Shown: one piece after another, positions 1 to 7,877 of the stretch
How positions within the stretch are numbered: the first letter of the stretch is position 1
Layout: each line of letters opens with the position of its first letter
Assembly (NCBI GenBank): GCA_028285415.1
Contig: JANQPF010000009.1
Coordinates: 372,001-436,000, forward strand
Direction: 5' to 3'
DNA length: 64,000 nt
Origin: Pseudomonadales bacterium
GTDB lineage: Bacteria; Pseudomonadota; Gammaproteobacteria; Pseudomonadales; Azotimanducaceae
Position numbers and translations under genes: made by a program
Notes under the pieces: generated by a model
What the model was told of the DNA's origin: nothing
Databases searched by the model: none
Seen by the model: the letters and a program-made list of their open reading frames with translations, nothing else

Positions 1-451
1 CAAAATAGATGAAGCTGAACGGCCGGGCTCGATCGCTGGCGGTGCGGAAGTGATAGTACTCGGTCCAGTTGACGCCATCGCCCACCCGATAGGTGTAGAG
101 CGTATCCGGCTCCAGGTCTGTAAACGTGACGCTGTGGTAGTGCGCCTCGTTGAGGTCGCTCTGCAGATGGCTGGTCTCGGCATCGAACGTCTGCGGCTCC
201 AGCGCCCTGCCGTTGGCATTTGCTATCGCCAGATGCGCTAGACCTTTCTTGACCGAGGTATCTGTTCGCCAGGTAACGGACTGAGTGGTCGCCGGATCGT
301 CTTGCCAGGTCAGAACGACTCGGTCAGGCAGCGGCGTGGGGGCATGGGCGGCTGACGGCGCGTACTGAACCGCCTGCCCATCCTCATGGGCACTGACCTG
401 CCAACAGCAGACACAGGCGACAACCACGAGCCATTGTTTGATTGGGCGCAA
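1..451 (-). CDS. Purple acid phosphatase-like metallophosphoesterase, N-terminal part (cut by window edge)
   Basis: Reading the minus strand gives an open frame that leaves the window at base 1, so only about 150 N-terminal residues are visible. They begin with a signal peptide (KQWLVVVACVCCW near the start) followed by a fibronectin-like domain with WRTDTS, the stretch DLEPDTLYTYRVGDG and YYHFRTASD. This is the usual N-terminal domain of purple acid phosphatases and PhoD-like enzymes, and the last visible residues (FSFIYF) are where the metal-binding domain would begin. No in-frame ATG fits. A TTG at 451 places a basic residue and the hydrophobic core correctly and is my chosen start, but it is uncertain. 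The product is probably secreted or periplasmic. It lies 29 bases downstream of the ThuA-like gene on the same strand. Substrate unknown, catalytic domain not visible. Confidence 0.75.
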   Translation of the reverse strand, partial: MRPIKQWLVVVACVCCWQVSAHEDGQAVQYAPSAAHAPTPLPDRVVLTWQDDPATTQSVTWRTDTSVKKGLAHLAIANANGRALEPQTFDAETSHLQSDLNEAHYHSVTFTDLEPDTLYTYRVGDGVNWTEYYHFRTASDRARPFSFIYF

Positions 452-480
452 AGTCTGCCCAACGACTGCCTGAGGAACCA

Positions 481-1230
481 CTACGCTGCGAGTTCGCCCA
501 CGCTCCACTTGAGTCCGCGGCGCAGGAGCTCGTAAAAGTCCGGCACCGTCCAGGCGCCCCGCTCCATCTTCGGATACACCTCCACCATGGGCTGCATGTC
601 ATATTTCGAACGCGCATGGCCAAGCGTCAGGAACAACACCTCACCTTCGCCGAATTGGCGCAGGTACATGATGGGATGGTCGCGTTCTTCGACCGGCGTC
701 TCCACATAGCCGGGGCATTCGCCACCCCAGCGTGTGGTCAGCAGAACCTCAACGTCGTCGTAGAACTCCGAGACATAGAGTTCGTCCTCGACCAGCATCG
801 GGTCGATGCCCGCGACGAGAGGGTGATCCTCCTTGCCCGGCTCGATGTTGACGGGGTAATACTCGATGGCGGGGTGGCCAATGAACTGACTGCCGAGCAT
901 ATGCATGAACTTCGGCGCCGTGCGCGGACAGGTTACACCCTCGTCGGTGAACTCGAGAATCGAGTTAGTCGCGTGCAAGGCAAACCACTTGTGTCCCGAC
1001 TTCAACCACGCCTCCAGCCGCTCGGTTTCTTCCTCCGTCGGGACAACGTCTACCGTGTAGGTGACGAGGATGTCCGCCGCGGTGATCTCGTCAATCTTGG
1101 AATAGTCTTCGCCGACGTTGACGCGGAATCGCTGGTCCTCGGCGAAGAGTTTCAACATCTCCAACCGAACAAAATCCATATCGTGGTATTTACCGCCACA
1201 TACGAAATAAACGCTGATGGGTCCTGACAT
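481..1230 (-). CDS. ThuA-like domain protein
   Basis: A 249-residue cytoplasmic protein with the glutamine-amidotransferase-like fold of the ThuA (trehalose utilisation) family. Diagnostic stretches are VYFVCGGKYHD at the N-terminus, a conserved FALHATN segment near residue 85, and the C-terminal GEGEVLFLTLGHARS, which corresponds to the family's G-R-V-F-Y-x-x-x-G-H motif. Family members are associated with sugar or glycoside metabolism but their reaction is poorly defined. The start is supported by a purine-rich GGGGGAAG about six bases upstream of the ATG. It probably shares a transcript with the crotonase and TIM-barrel genes upstream, which suggests a carbohydrate-related role; this is inference from context. 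Confidence 0.8.
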   Translation of the reverse strand: MSGPISVYFVCGGKYHDMDFVRLEMLKLFAEDQRFRVNVGEDYSKIDEITAADILVTYTVDVVPTEEETERLEAWLKSGHKWFALHATNSILEFTDEGVTCPRTAPKFMHMLGSQFIGHPAIEYYPVNIEPGKEDHPLVAGIDPMLVEDELYVSEFYDDVEVLLTTRWGGECPGYVETPVEERDHPIMYLRQFGEGEVLFLTLGHARSKYDMQPMVEVYPKMERGAWTVPDFYELLRRGLKWSVGELAA

Positions 1231-1338
1231 GTTTCTTCCCCCTGTCTGAATACGCCCAAGATTTTGACAGCATCAACGATCCGAATCGAGCCCTTCGACC
1301 TGATTCTCCAAGGAACGTCAACTTCCCGGCCGTCACGC

Positions 1339-2211
1339 TCAATTGTCGTCCGGCCGTTCCCCATAATCCTGCCAGGGACGGTCGCGTTCTCGAATCGTCT
1401 CTCTGAACCCTTTGGTCCGGAAGTCCTCGGTCCAGCGATAAGCCTCCTCGGTATGGCGGGTGATGCCATCAAAGAGCGTACCCAGCAGCTGCGTGGTGCC
1501 CAGCCCCATGTTTTCGTAAGCCTGATTGATCAGAAGCTTGTTCAGTGCCAGCTGGTTGGCCGGAATGTTCCGGTAGAGCTTCGCCTCCGCTTCGATGAAC
1601 TCGGAGAGCTCATCCGCCGGGACCACATGGGAAACGAGACCAATGCGATAAGCCGTCTGCGCGTCTATCGCGCGTCCGGTCAGGAGAAACTGCTTCGCAT
1701 GTTCGAGCGTCAGCCGATACACCCACAGCATGGTCGTTGGCGTTCCGTACACACGACTCGGCGCATACCCGATGTGCGCATCCTCCGCCATGTAAAGCTG
1801 ATCGCAGCACAAGATGAGATCCGTGGCCCCGCCAATGGCCCAGCCTTTGATCTCACCCAGAACCGGCTTCGGACATTGCCAGATGCGCATGAACCGACGC
1901 ACGTTGTTCCCCATGAACGCCAGATCCCGCACCGGATCCCACGCCCCTTCTCTATGCTCCACCCGCGGCGCGTCATAGGGTGTATCCCACTCACCCGAGG
2001 TATTCGTCAGATCGTAGCCGGCAGTCAGCGTGTCGCCGACGCCGCGCAACACAACGGCAGACACGTCTCTGGAACGGCTGGCCTTGTCGATGCCATCTTC
2101 TATGCCCTGGATGACGTTGTTGGTAAGCGTGTTTTTCTTTTCCGGCCGGTTGATGGAGATGATGGCAATGCCATCTCTTTCCTCGTAGAGCGTTTCCTCC
2201 TGTGCAGACAC
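1339..2211 (-). CDS. Enoyl-CoA hydratase/isomerase (crotonase) family protein
   Basis: A 290-residue crotonase-fold protein, presumably acting on an acyl-CoA thioester in the cytoplasm. The oxyanion-hole segments are visible: TAGYDL at residues 63-68 and GWAIGGATD at 123-131, followed by CCDQLYMAEDAHIGYAPSR. The two catalytic glutamates of classical enoyl-CoA hydratase appear replaced, the first by Asp131 and the second by Ser152 in the APSR stretch. Simple hydration of crotonyl-type substrates is therefore doubtful, and it may be an isomerase, hydrolase or atypical member. The gene starts with GTG after a G-rich ribosome site. It lies between ThuA-like and TIM-barrel genes on the same strand, with short gaps. 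Confidence 0.85.
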   Translation of the reverse strand: MSAQEETLYEERDGIAIISINRPEKKNTLTNNVIQGIEDGIDKASRSRDVSAVVLRGVGDTLTAGYDLTNTSGEWDTPYDAPRVEHREGAWDPVRDLAFMGNNVRRFMRIWQCPKPVLGEIKGWAIGGATDLILCCDQLYMAEDAHIGYAPSRVYGTPTTMLWVYRLTLEHAKQFLLTGRAIDAQTAYRIGLVSHVVPADELSEFIEAEAKLYRNIPANQLALNKLLINQAYENMGLGTTQLLGTLFDGITRHTEEAYRWTEDFRTKGFRETIRERDRPWQDYGERPDDN

Positions 2212-2247
2212 CGCAACCCCCGTACCCTTGTTGAGACTGGCTTCGCG

Positions 2248-3219
2248 CTAAACGAATCGCTCGAGAAGCTTCCGGGTGGCCAGGATTCCCTCGCCCTCGC
2301 TGAGGGTGCGTCCCTCGTACTCGATGCCAATATCGCCCGAATAGTCCGCCTCCCGCACAATGTTCATCATGCGCTCGTAGTCGATGGTCGTCTCGTCACC
2401 GGACGCATTGAACGCATAACTTTTGGCGCTGACCGCCTTCGCAAACGGCATCAGCTCGGCGACACCCTGGTAACGATCGTATTGCGGATCGTCAGCTTGT
2501 CGAGGCGTGGAGTTCGGCAGCAAACGGAAGTTGCCAAAGTCCGGCAGCGTACCGACGTTGGAACGGTTGACGCTGCGCATGACCCCGGCAAGCCACGCGG
2601 CGTTGCTCGACAACCCGCCATGGTTCTCGACCAACACGTTCAAGCCGTGGCCAGCCGCCATCTCACCGAGCACGCTGAGCGACTCGGTCGTACGCTCGGC
2701 CATCTCGTCGGCTCCGCCTTCACCGTAGAGGTTGACCCGTATCGCGTGGCATCCCAGCTGTTCGGCTGCACTCAGCCATGGCCGGTGACTCTCTATGGCC
2801 TCAGCGCGTTCCGTCGCATCGGGCGCTCCGAGTGAACCGAGCAAATCGCACATGATCAGACGCGACGAAACCCCCGAGTCGCTCGCCCGTTGAGCAAGTT
2901 CGCCGAGATAAGCTTCGTCTCCGGCACGGCCCAGATAAAACGTGTTCACATACTCCACCGCATCGAGGCCAAATTCTTCGCGGGCAATCTGCGGGTAGTT
3001 CAGTGGATCCTCGCCCTGCAGCGCACTGTCAGGATCGCTCATCAACGTGCCGAAAAGCTGGCCGAAGCCGGCTTCCAGACTCTTACCAAAAAACCTTCTG
3101 TGCAGTGACCACTGCGCGAGGGAGATTCGCAACGTCGGGGCTCCTTTTGCTCCGTAAGCGCTCAGACCGCCAAGCACCGTTGTGGCGAAGCCAGCCTGTA
3201 TGAAAGCTCGTCTTCTCAT
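2248..3219 (-). CDS. Tat-exported sugar phosphate isomerase/epimerase-like TIM-barrel protein
   Basis: A 323-residue protein of the xylose-isomerase-like TIM-barrel family (AP endonuclease family 2). It begins MRRRAFIQAGF, a twin-arginine signal with RRxF followed by a hydrophobic segment ending near AYGAKGA, so it is probably exported folded. Family-like stretches include ISLAQWSLHRRFF after the signal, the central GCHAIRVNLYGEG and VLVENHGGLSSN, and a C-terminal DIGIEYEGRTLSEGEG, which supply acidic and histidine metal ligands. I chose the ATG at 3219 rather than an upstream TTG because GGGGAGG lies just before it. Its exact substrate cannot be told from sequence. It leads the minus-strand set that also holds the crotonase and ThuA-like genes. 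Confidence 0.8.
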   Translation of the reverse strand: MRRRAFIQAGFATTVLGGLSAYGAKGAPTLRISLAQWSLHRRFFGKSLEAGFGQLFGTLMSDPDSALQGEDPLNYPQIAREEFGLDAVEYVNTFYLGRAGDEAYLGELAQRASDSGVSSRLIMCDLLGSLGAPDATERAEAIESHRPWLSAAEQLGCHAIRVNLYGEGGADEMAERTTESLSVLGEMAAGHGLNVLVENHGGLSSNAAWLAGVMRSVNRSNVGTLPDFGNFRLLPNSTPRQADDPQYDRYQGVAELMPFAKAVSAKSYAFNASGDETTIDYERMMNIVREADYSGDIGIEYEGRTLSEGEGILATRKLLERFV

Positions 3220-3297
3220 TCGCCTCCCCAATCCACTGAAACGTAGCGACTATACGTCGGGAAAGGACAATCCGCGAGACGGCTCGAGCGTGACAAG

Positions 3298-4962
3298 CTA
3301 CTCGGGATAGGCCATACCACGCTCGCTCCCGGCAGTGCCCGCGCTGATCTCGAGCACCGTGTGCCCATGATGCACGCGGCCGAATTCGTCCACCGCACGC
3401 ACGGTTACCGTATGCGTTCCCGGCGCGATGGCGTCGTCGAGATCCGCCTCGAAGAGATGCGTCGACGGCTGGGCTTGAACCCAGCTCTTCTTCACATCGC
3501 GATTGCGGCTGAACTGCTCGAGGATGTAGGGATCGTTGCGCAGCACGCGTTCCAGCGGCTGGTACTCCCCGTCGTTGATCCGGTAGGAGACCTGGGACTT
3601 CGGACCCCCATCAAACAGATTGACCAGAATCGAGGCCGCGGCTACTTCATCGCCCGACATGCGGCCGTCGAGAAGCTGCCCCTCCTTGAAATCGCGCACA
3701 CCGTCCGCGCGCAGACCATGGTGGGCCACGTCGAACATGATGCGCATCTGGAAGTCAGCGGGCTTGCCAGCACCTTTGAAGCGAACAGCGAGGTCCGTCC
3801 CGTCCACTTCCAGGATGTGGTATCCATTGGGCGTGCCGTCGCGCTGATCGGTGATGGCTATGCCGCGTTCGTCAAACGGACCACTCCACCAGGAGCCAGA
3901 CACCGTTGCGAGGACATGGTGATGAAACGTTCCCGGTCCCGGGAATCCTTCTTCCTCGCCAAAATACACATGGTCGGTGGTATGCGTGTGCCCCGCTACG
4001 GAGTACAGGTTCGGGCGACCTGCAAGCAGCTTGAAGAGGCGGTCACGGTTCTTCGTGCTGTAGGCGCCGCTCTCACTGCCGAGCGGCGCATGCGTGGCGA
4101 TGAACACCAGCCGATTCTCATCAACGTACTCGAGCTCATTCTCCAGCCAGCGCAGCTGATCCCTCGTTAAACTCGCCTCATAGCCGCCGCTGCCGCGAAC
4201 GTCTCCCGGGTCAGCCTCGCCGTTGCCGTTGTATTCGATGTTGTCCAGCACGACAAAAAGCGCGTCGGCATATTCGAACGCGTAGTACGGCGGTCCGAAG
4301 AACCGCTTGAAGGTTTCAAGCGAGTACTTGTCGTCAGCCGCTTCGAAGTTCAGCTCGTGGTTGCCCGGAACGTTGTACCAGGGGATGCCGATTCTTGCGA
4401 TCAACGCGTTGTAGCGCGGAAACATCGAAAGATCGTCAAAGAGGATGTCGCCCATGGTCATGCCAAACGCAGCGTCCGTGCCGATCAGCTCAGCCACGAC
4501 ATCGTCGCGGATGTAGTCCAGCTCGCGATCGGTCTGTGGCTGGGTGTCCGCAAAGAGGATGGCTTCGAATTGATCTGCCTCAGGACGCGCAACGAGGGGG
4601 AAGTTGATCTCCGCCGGCAGCGGACCCGTCGGTTCGATACCGGCATAACGAAATCCGGCGGGCGAACCCTGCGGCTGATGGATGTAATAAAACTGCGGCA
4701 GCATGTGCAGATTGACCGGCGTCGCATAGCCACGGGGCTTCGTGATGAAGATGATCGCCTCGTCTCCGACCTCCAGCTGATACCGTCCATCTGCATCTGT
4801 CGTGACAACGTCCAGTCCGTTGCTGACCCTGACGTTCTCGAGTCCCGTCTCACCGGCATCAAGCTCCCCGTTCCTGTTTTCGTCCACAAAAACGCGTCCA
4901 GTGGCCGCGCCGTTGGCAGCCGGTAAAACCATGAAAAACAAAAGAAAAACAAGAAACCGCAT
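3298..4962 (-). CDS. Secreted calcineurin-like phosphoesterase with N- and C-terminal accessory domains
   Basis: A 554-residue metallophosphoesterase. Residues 1-19 form a signal peptide. Residues 20-90 resemble an SdrD-B/CNA-like beta domain with a calcium-loop-like DENRNGELDAGE. The catalytic domain carries D139 and Q141 (FADTQ), GDILFDD at 171-177, GNHE at 200-203, a His at 291 in ATHAP, and GHTH at 324-327, giving a near-complete binuclear metal site. The C-terminal 150 residues (from DGTPNGYHILEVDG) match the extra domain typical of this subfamily. It is expected in the periplasm or outside the cell, hydrolysing phosphate esters, substrate unknown. A GAGGGGG ribosome site precedes the ATG. 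It is divergent from the GMC gene across a 163-base gap. Confidence 0.88.
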   Translation of the reverse strand: MRFLVFLLFFMVLPAANGAATGRVFVDENRNGELDAGETGLENVRVSNGLDVVTTDADGRYQLEVGDEAIIFITKPRGYATPVNLHMLPQFYYIHQPQGSPAGFRYAGIEPTGPLPAEINFPLVARPEADQFEAILFADTQPQTDRELDYIRDDVVAELIGTDAAFGMTMGDILFDDLSMFPRYNALIARIGIPWYNVPGNHELNFEAADDKYSLETFKRFFGPPYYAFEYADALFVVLDNIEYNGNGEADPGDVRGSGGYEASLTRDQLRWLENELEYVDENRLVFIATHAPLGSESGAYSTKNRDRLFKLLAGRPNLYSVAGHTHTTDHVYFGEEEGFPGPGTFHHHVLATVSGSWWSGPFDERGIAITDQRDGTPNGYHILEVDGTDLAVRFKGAGKPADFQMRIMFDVAHHGLRADGVRDFKEGQLLDGRMSGDEVAAASILVNLFDGGPKSQVSYRINDGEYQPLERVLRNDPYILEQFSRNRDVKKSWVQAQPSTHLFEADLDDAIAPGTHTVTVRAVDEFGRVHHGHTVLEISAGTAGSERGMAYPE

Positions 4963-5125
4963 GACGTAACCCCCTCTAATCGAACATCAACCGTAGCAGA
5001 CTTGAATGAAAGGGAGATTAACACTTCACCGGCGTCCTGCCCGGTAAAATCGCTGCGCCGCGTCGACGCCGCGCGATAAGCTGAGTATCGTTACTGAAGG
5101 GCCGTGGGAGAAAGAGGGACAGCCT

Positions 5126-6745
5126 GTGACCGATTCCAGTAATACTGACGACGTCGTCGACGTGCTGATCATCGGCGCTGGCGCGTCCGGCGGGGCGTTT
5201 GCGTGGTCCATGGCAGACACACGCATGCGGATCGTCTGCCTGGAACAGGGTGACTGGATGAGTCCGTCAGAGTACCCCAGCAACCGCTCGGACTGGGAGT
5301 TGCTGGGACACGGTCCGTTCAGCATCGATCCGAACGTGCGGGCTCGCGATACCGATTATCCGATCAACAACAACGATTCGCCGATCACCGTCGTGAACTT
5401 CAACGGCGTCGGCGGTGGGACCGTGCTGTACGCTGCACACTTTCCACGCCTGCACCCGTCTGATTTCCGGGTACAGAGTCTCGACGGCGTGGCAGCGGAC
5501 TGGCCAATCGACTACGACACGCTGGATCCCTATTTTGCTCAGAACGATCAGATGATGGGCGTCTCGGGCCTTGCCGGTGACCCGATGTACCCGCCGAAGC
5601 AGCCACCGCTCCCGCCCATCCCCATGGGTGCTGTCGGCGAAGTGGTCGCGCGGGGCTACAACCGCCTCGGCTGGCACTGGTGGCCGTCCGACAGCGCCAT
5701 CATTTCGCGGCCGTACGAAGGCCGCGACCGCTGCCTGAACCTGGGACCCTGTCTGTCGGGATGCTCACAAGGCGGCAAGTCGAGTACCGACATCACGTAC
5801 TGGCCCGAGGCGATCCGTGCCGGAGTAGAGCTGCGCACCCGCTGCAGGGTGCGCGAGATCACCGTCAACGCCGAAGGCATGGCCGACGGCGTCATCTACT
5901 ACGATGAGGACGGTAACGAATGCCGCCAGCGGGCTGAGGTGGTTGTGCTGGCTTGCAATGGTATCGGCACGCCGCGAATACTTTTGAACTCACGCTCTAC
6001 GGCCTTTCCCGACGGTCTCGCCAACAGCTCCGGCTTGGTCGGCAAGAATCTCATGTTCCACCCCGTGGGCTTCGTTCAGGGCGTCTTTGAAGAACGCCTG
6101 GACAGCCACAAAGGACCCATGGGTTGCTGCATTCTCAGCAAGGAGTTCTACGAAACGGATGCCTCGCGTGGCTTCGTGCGCGGCTACAACATGCAGATCA
6201 CCCGCGGCAGCGGGCCGTTCAATACGGCGGCCCAGGGGTTTGCCTCCGGCAACATTCCCTGGGGGAAAGACCATCACGCCGCCTTCGCCAGATATTTCGA
6301 CCACGTTGCGAACATCGGCATCCTCTGCGAAGACCTGCCCGAAGAGCACAATACCGTGACGCTGGATCCGGAGCTGGTCGATGCTGACGGCATTCCCGCG
6401 CCGAAGATCAACTACACGTTGAGCGAGAACAGCGCACGCATGCTGGAGCATGGCCTCGACCGCGCAGAGGAGGTCATGCAGGCCGCCGGCGCGATCGAGA
6501 TCAATCGCAGCGGCCTGGTCAATCAATCCGGCTGGCACAATCTCGGCACCGCACGCATGGGCGACGACCCGCGCACTTCAGTGGTCAACGCCTGGGGTCG
6601 ATCTCACGACGTGCGCAACCTGTTCGTCATCGACGGTAGCGTGTTCGTCACGTCCGGTGGCGTCAATCCAACCAGCACCATCCAGGCACTCGCACTCTAC
6701 ATCGCCGACACGATGAAAAAGAACCTGGCGAATCTGTTCGACTGA
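5126..6745 (+). CDS. GMC-family FAD-dependent oxidoreductase
   Basis: A 539-residue flavoprotein of the glucose-methanol-choline family. The dinucleotide fold is at residues 13-41 (VLIIGAGASGG, ending in the ribose-binding E40). GVGGGTVLY, the Cys-rich NLGPCLSGCSQGGKS and the C-terminal GTARMGDDPRTSVVN and GGVNPTST follow. SGWHNLGTARMG supplies the catalytic His, and VNPTST the usual second residue (Asn). The Cys-rich motif is characteristic of the membrane-bound gluconate/sorbitol dehydrogenase-like branch, which agrees with the downstream subunit-3-like gene ten bases away. GTG is the start, with GAGGG seven bases upstream. It likely oxidises an alcohol or polyol and passes electrons to a partner. 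No cytochrome c subunit is encoded nearby, and no clear Tat signal is visible on this subunit. Confidence 0.9.
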   Translation: MTDSSNTDDVVDVLIIGAGASGGAFAWSMADTRMRIVCLEQGDWMSPSEYPSNRSDWELLGHGPFSIDPNVRARDTDYPINNNDSPITVVNFNGVGGGTVLYAAHFPRLHPSDFRVQSLDGVAADWPIDYDTLDPYFAQNDQMMGVSGLAGDPMYPPKQPPLPPIPMGAVGEVVARGYNRLGWHWWPSDSAIISRPYEGRDRCLNLGPCLSGCSQGGKSSTDITYWPEAIRAGVELRTRCRVREITVNAEGMADGVIYYDEDGNECRQRAEVVVLACNGIGTPRILLNSRSTAFPDGLANSSGLVGKNLMFHPVGFVQGVFEERLDSHKGPMGCCILSKEFYETDASRGFVRGYNMQITRGSGPFNTAAQGFASGNIPWGKDHHAAFARYFDHVANIGILCEDLPEEHNTVTLDPELVDADGIPAPKINYTLSENSARMLEHGLDRAEEVMQAAGAIEINRSGLVNQSGWHNLGTARMGDDPRTSVVNAWGRSHDVRNLFVIDGSVFVTSGGVNPTSTIQALALYIADTMKKNLANLFD

Positions 6746-6755
6746 GGAGCGCTCA

Positions 6756-7205
6756 ATGTCTGGAATCATCGGCACAGATCATCCACTCACCGAATCTCAG
6801 CAGGCGGTGTTGACGGCACTGCTGAATACGCTGATCCCGCCGAGCGACGATGGCCGCCTGCCGGGCGCCGGCAATCTGGATCTGCTCGATTTCATGGAAA
6901 GCGCGCTCAATCCCGACTTCAAAACCGTTGTGCAGGAAGCCATCCATACGCTCGGCGAGGAATTCGCCGACACCACCCCGGACGTGCGGGCAGAGCGCGT
7001 CTCCGCGTTCAACGCCGGTCACCCCGCCCTCTTCGCCGAGATTTATCAGCAGGCGCTGGCGGTCTACTACCGGCAGGATGAAGTGCTGCGCGGCATCGGC
7101 AGTGGTGAAGGTCCGCCCTTCCCGCGTGGCAACGACGTGGCCGACGGCGACATGACGCTGCTCGACCCGGTCATAGCCAATCCAAAACCTTACCGTTCCG
7201 CGTGA
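6756..7205 (+). CDS. Gluconate 2-dehydrogenase subunit 3-like protein
   Basis: A 149-residue helical protein following the GMC gene by ten bases, with a GAGGAG ribosome site. The opening LTESQQAVLTALLNTLIPP, where a helix leads to LIP and then an acidic or glycine loop, is the recognisable core of the small subunit (subunit 3) of membrane-bound gluconate and fructose dehydrogenases. In that family this subunit assists assembly or export of the flavoprotein subunit. Unlike many relatives it has no visible twin-arginine signal, so this GMC/small-subunit pair may stay in the cytoplasm. The short C-terminus (PYRSA) ends before a convergent hairpin. Confidence 0.75.
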   Translation: MSGIIGTDHPLTESQQAVLTALLNTLIPPSDDGRLPGAGNLDLLDFMESALNPDFKTVVQEAIHTLGEEFADTTPDVRAERVSAFNAGHPALFAEIYQQALAVYYRQDEVLRGIGSGEGPPFPRGNDVADGDMTLLDPVIANPKPYRSA

Positions 7206-7259
7206 GGACAGACACGCAATCGGAGCGTTCGTGAGTATCGTTGAGAGACTGCCTGCTGA

Positions 7260-7287
7260 CGCCCGGCCACAAGAGATCCGCCGGGCG
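7260..7287. terminator. Hairpin between convergent genes, possible bidirectional terminator
   Basis: CGCCCGGC at 7260-7267 and GCCGGGCG at 7280-7287 form a perfect 8-bp stem with a 12-base loop. It sits in the 123-base gap where the GMC/subunit-3 pair and the SnoaL/efflux operon converge. There is no T-tract on either side, so termination is suggested only by position and symmetry. Nothing else is visible in this gap. Confidence 0.45.
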
Positions 7288-7328
7288 CGAGCTGGCTGAT
7301 CCCTGCAAACTCTTCGAGTAACGACGCC

Positions 7329-7877
7329 TCACTCCAGCGGCTGTCGGCTCTCGACGCTGTCGACAAGCAGCACCCGCCTGGCAATTTTCCAACCGAGATT
7401 GGTCTTGCGCCAGCTGTTGCGATACACACCTGAACTCACGACACGGGGTACCGAATCCGACGCTGTCTGATGCGTGATCAGAACAACGTTCTCCGTCAAC
7501 GCGGAGTCGACGGTCATTTCGATGAAAACAATCGCCGACATATGGTGGCGGGTCTGACGGTCCGCCAGACGTCCTTCGTGGGAGGTTTTTGCATAATCCA
7601 GCAGCGCATCGCGTCCTTCGAGGCGGGATTTCAGTTTCCCGTGCAACCAGCGTTCGATGACCACGTCTTCGGTGAAAAGACTCACGAATCCGGGTGCATC
7701 TTTGGCATCCCAACGGTGGGCGTATTGGGCGATGGCATCTTCAATGGCAATACGGTCGGCAATCGCGTATGAACGCCGTTCGCTCGCCGCGCCCTCGGCA
7801 ACCGGGCCGCTGAAACTTCCAAGGATTGCGCACATCACCAACACGCATACGGCGCCCCGTTTCCGGTTGTCGTTCAA
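7329..7877 (-). CDS. SnoaL/NTF2-like protein with signal peptide
   Basis: A 182-residue protein of the SnoaL-like polyketide-cyclase/NTF2 fold. After a hydrophobic export signal (about residues 10-30), the segment AIADRIAIEDAIAQYAHRWDAKD and FTEDVVIERW are typical of the family's first helices and strand. The N-terminus begins with a TTG whose last bases overlap the stop of the outer-membrane channel gene (TTGA), so it is the last cistron of the efflux operon and probably translationally coupled. Similar folds act as isomerases, cyclases or ligand binders. A periplasmic ligand-binding or modifying role linked to the pump's substrate is a guess. Confidence 0.75.
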   Translation of the reverse strand: MNDNRKRGAVCVLVMCAILGSFSGPVAEGAASERRSYAIADRIAIEDAIAQYAHRWDAKDAPGFVSLFTEDVVIERWLHGKLKSRLEGRDALLDYAKTSHEGRLADRQTRHHMSAIVFIEMTVDSALTENVVLITHQTASDSVPRVVSSGVYRNSWRKTNLGWKIARRVLLVDSVESRQPLE

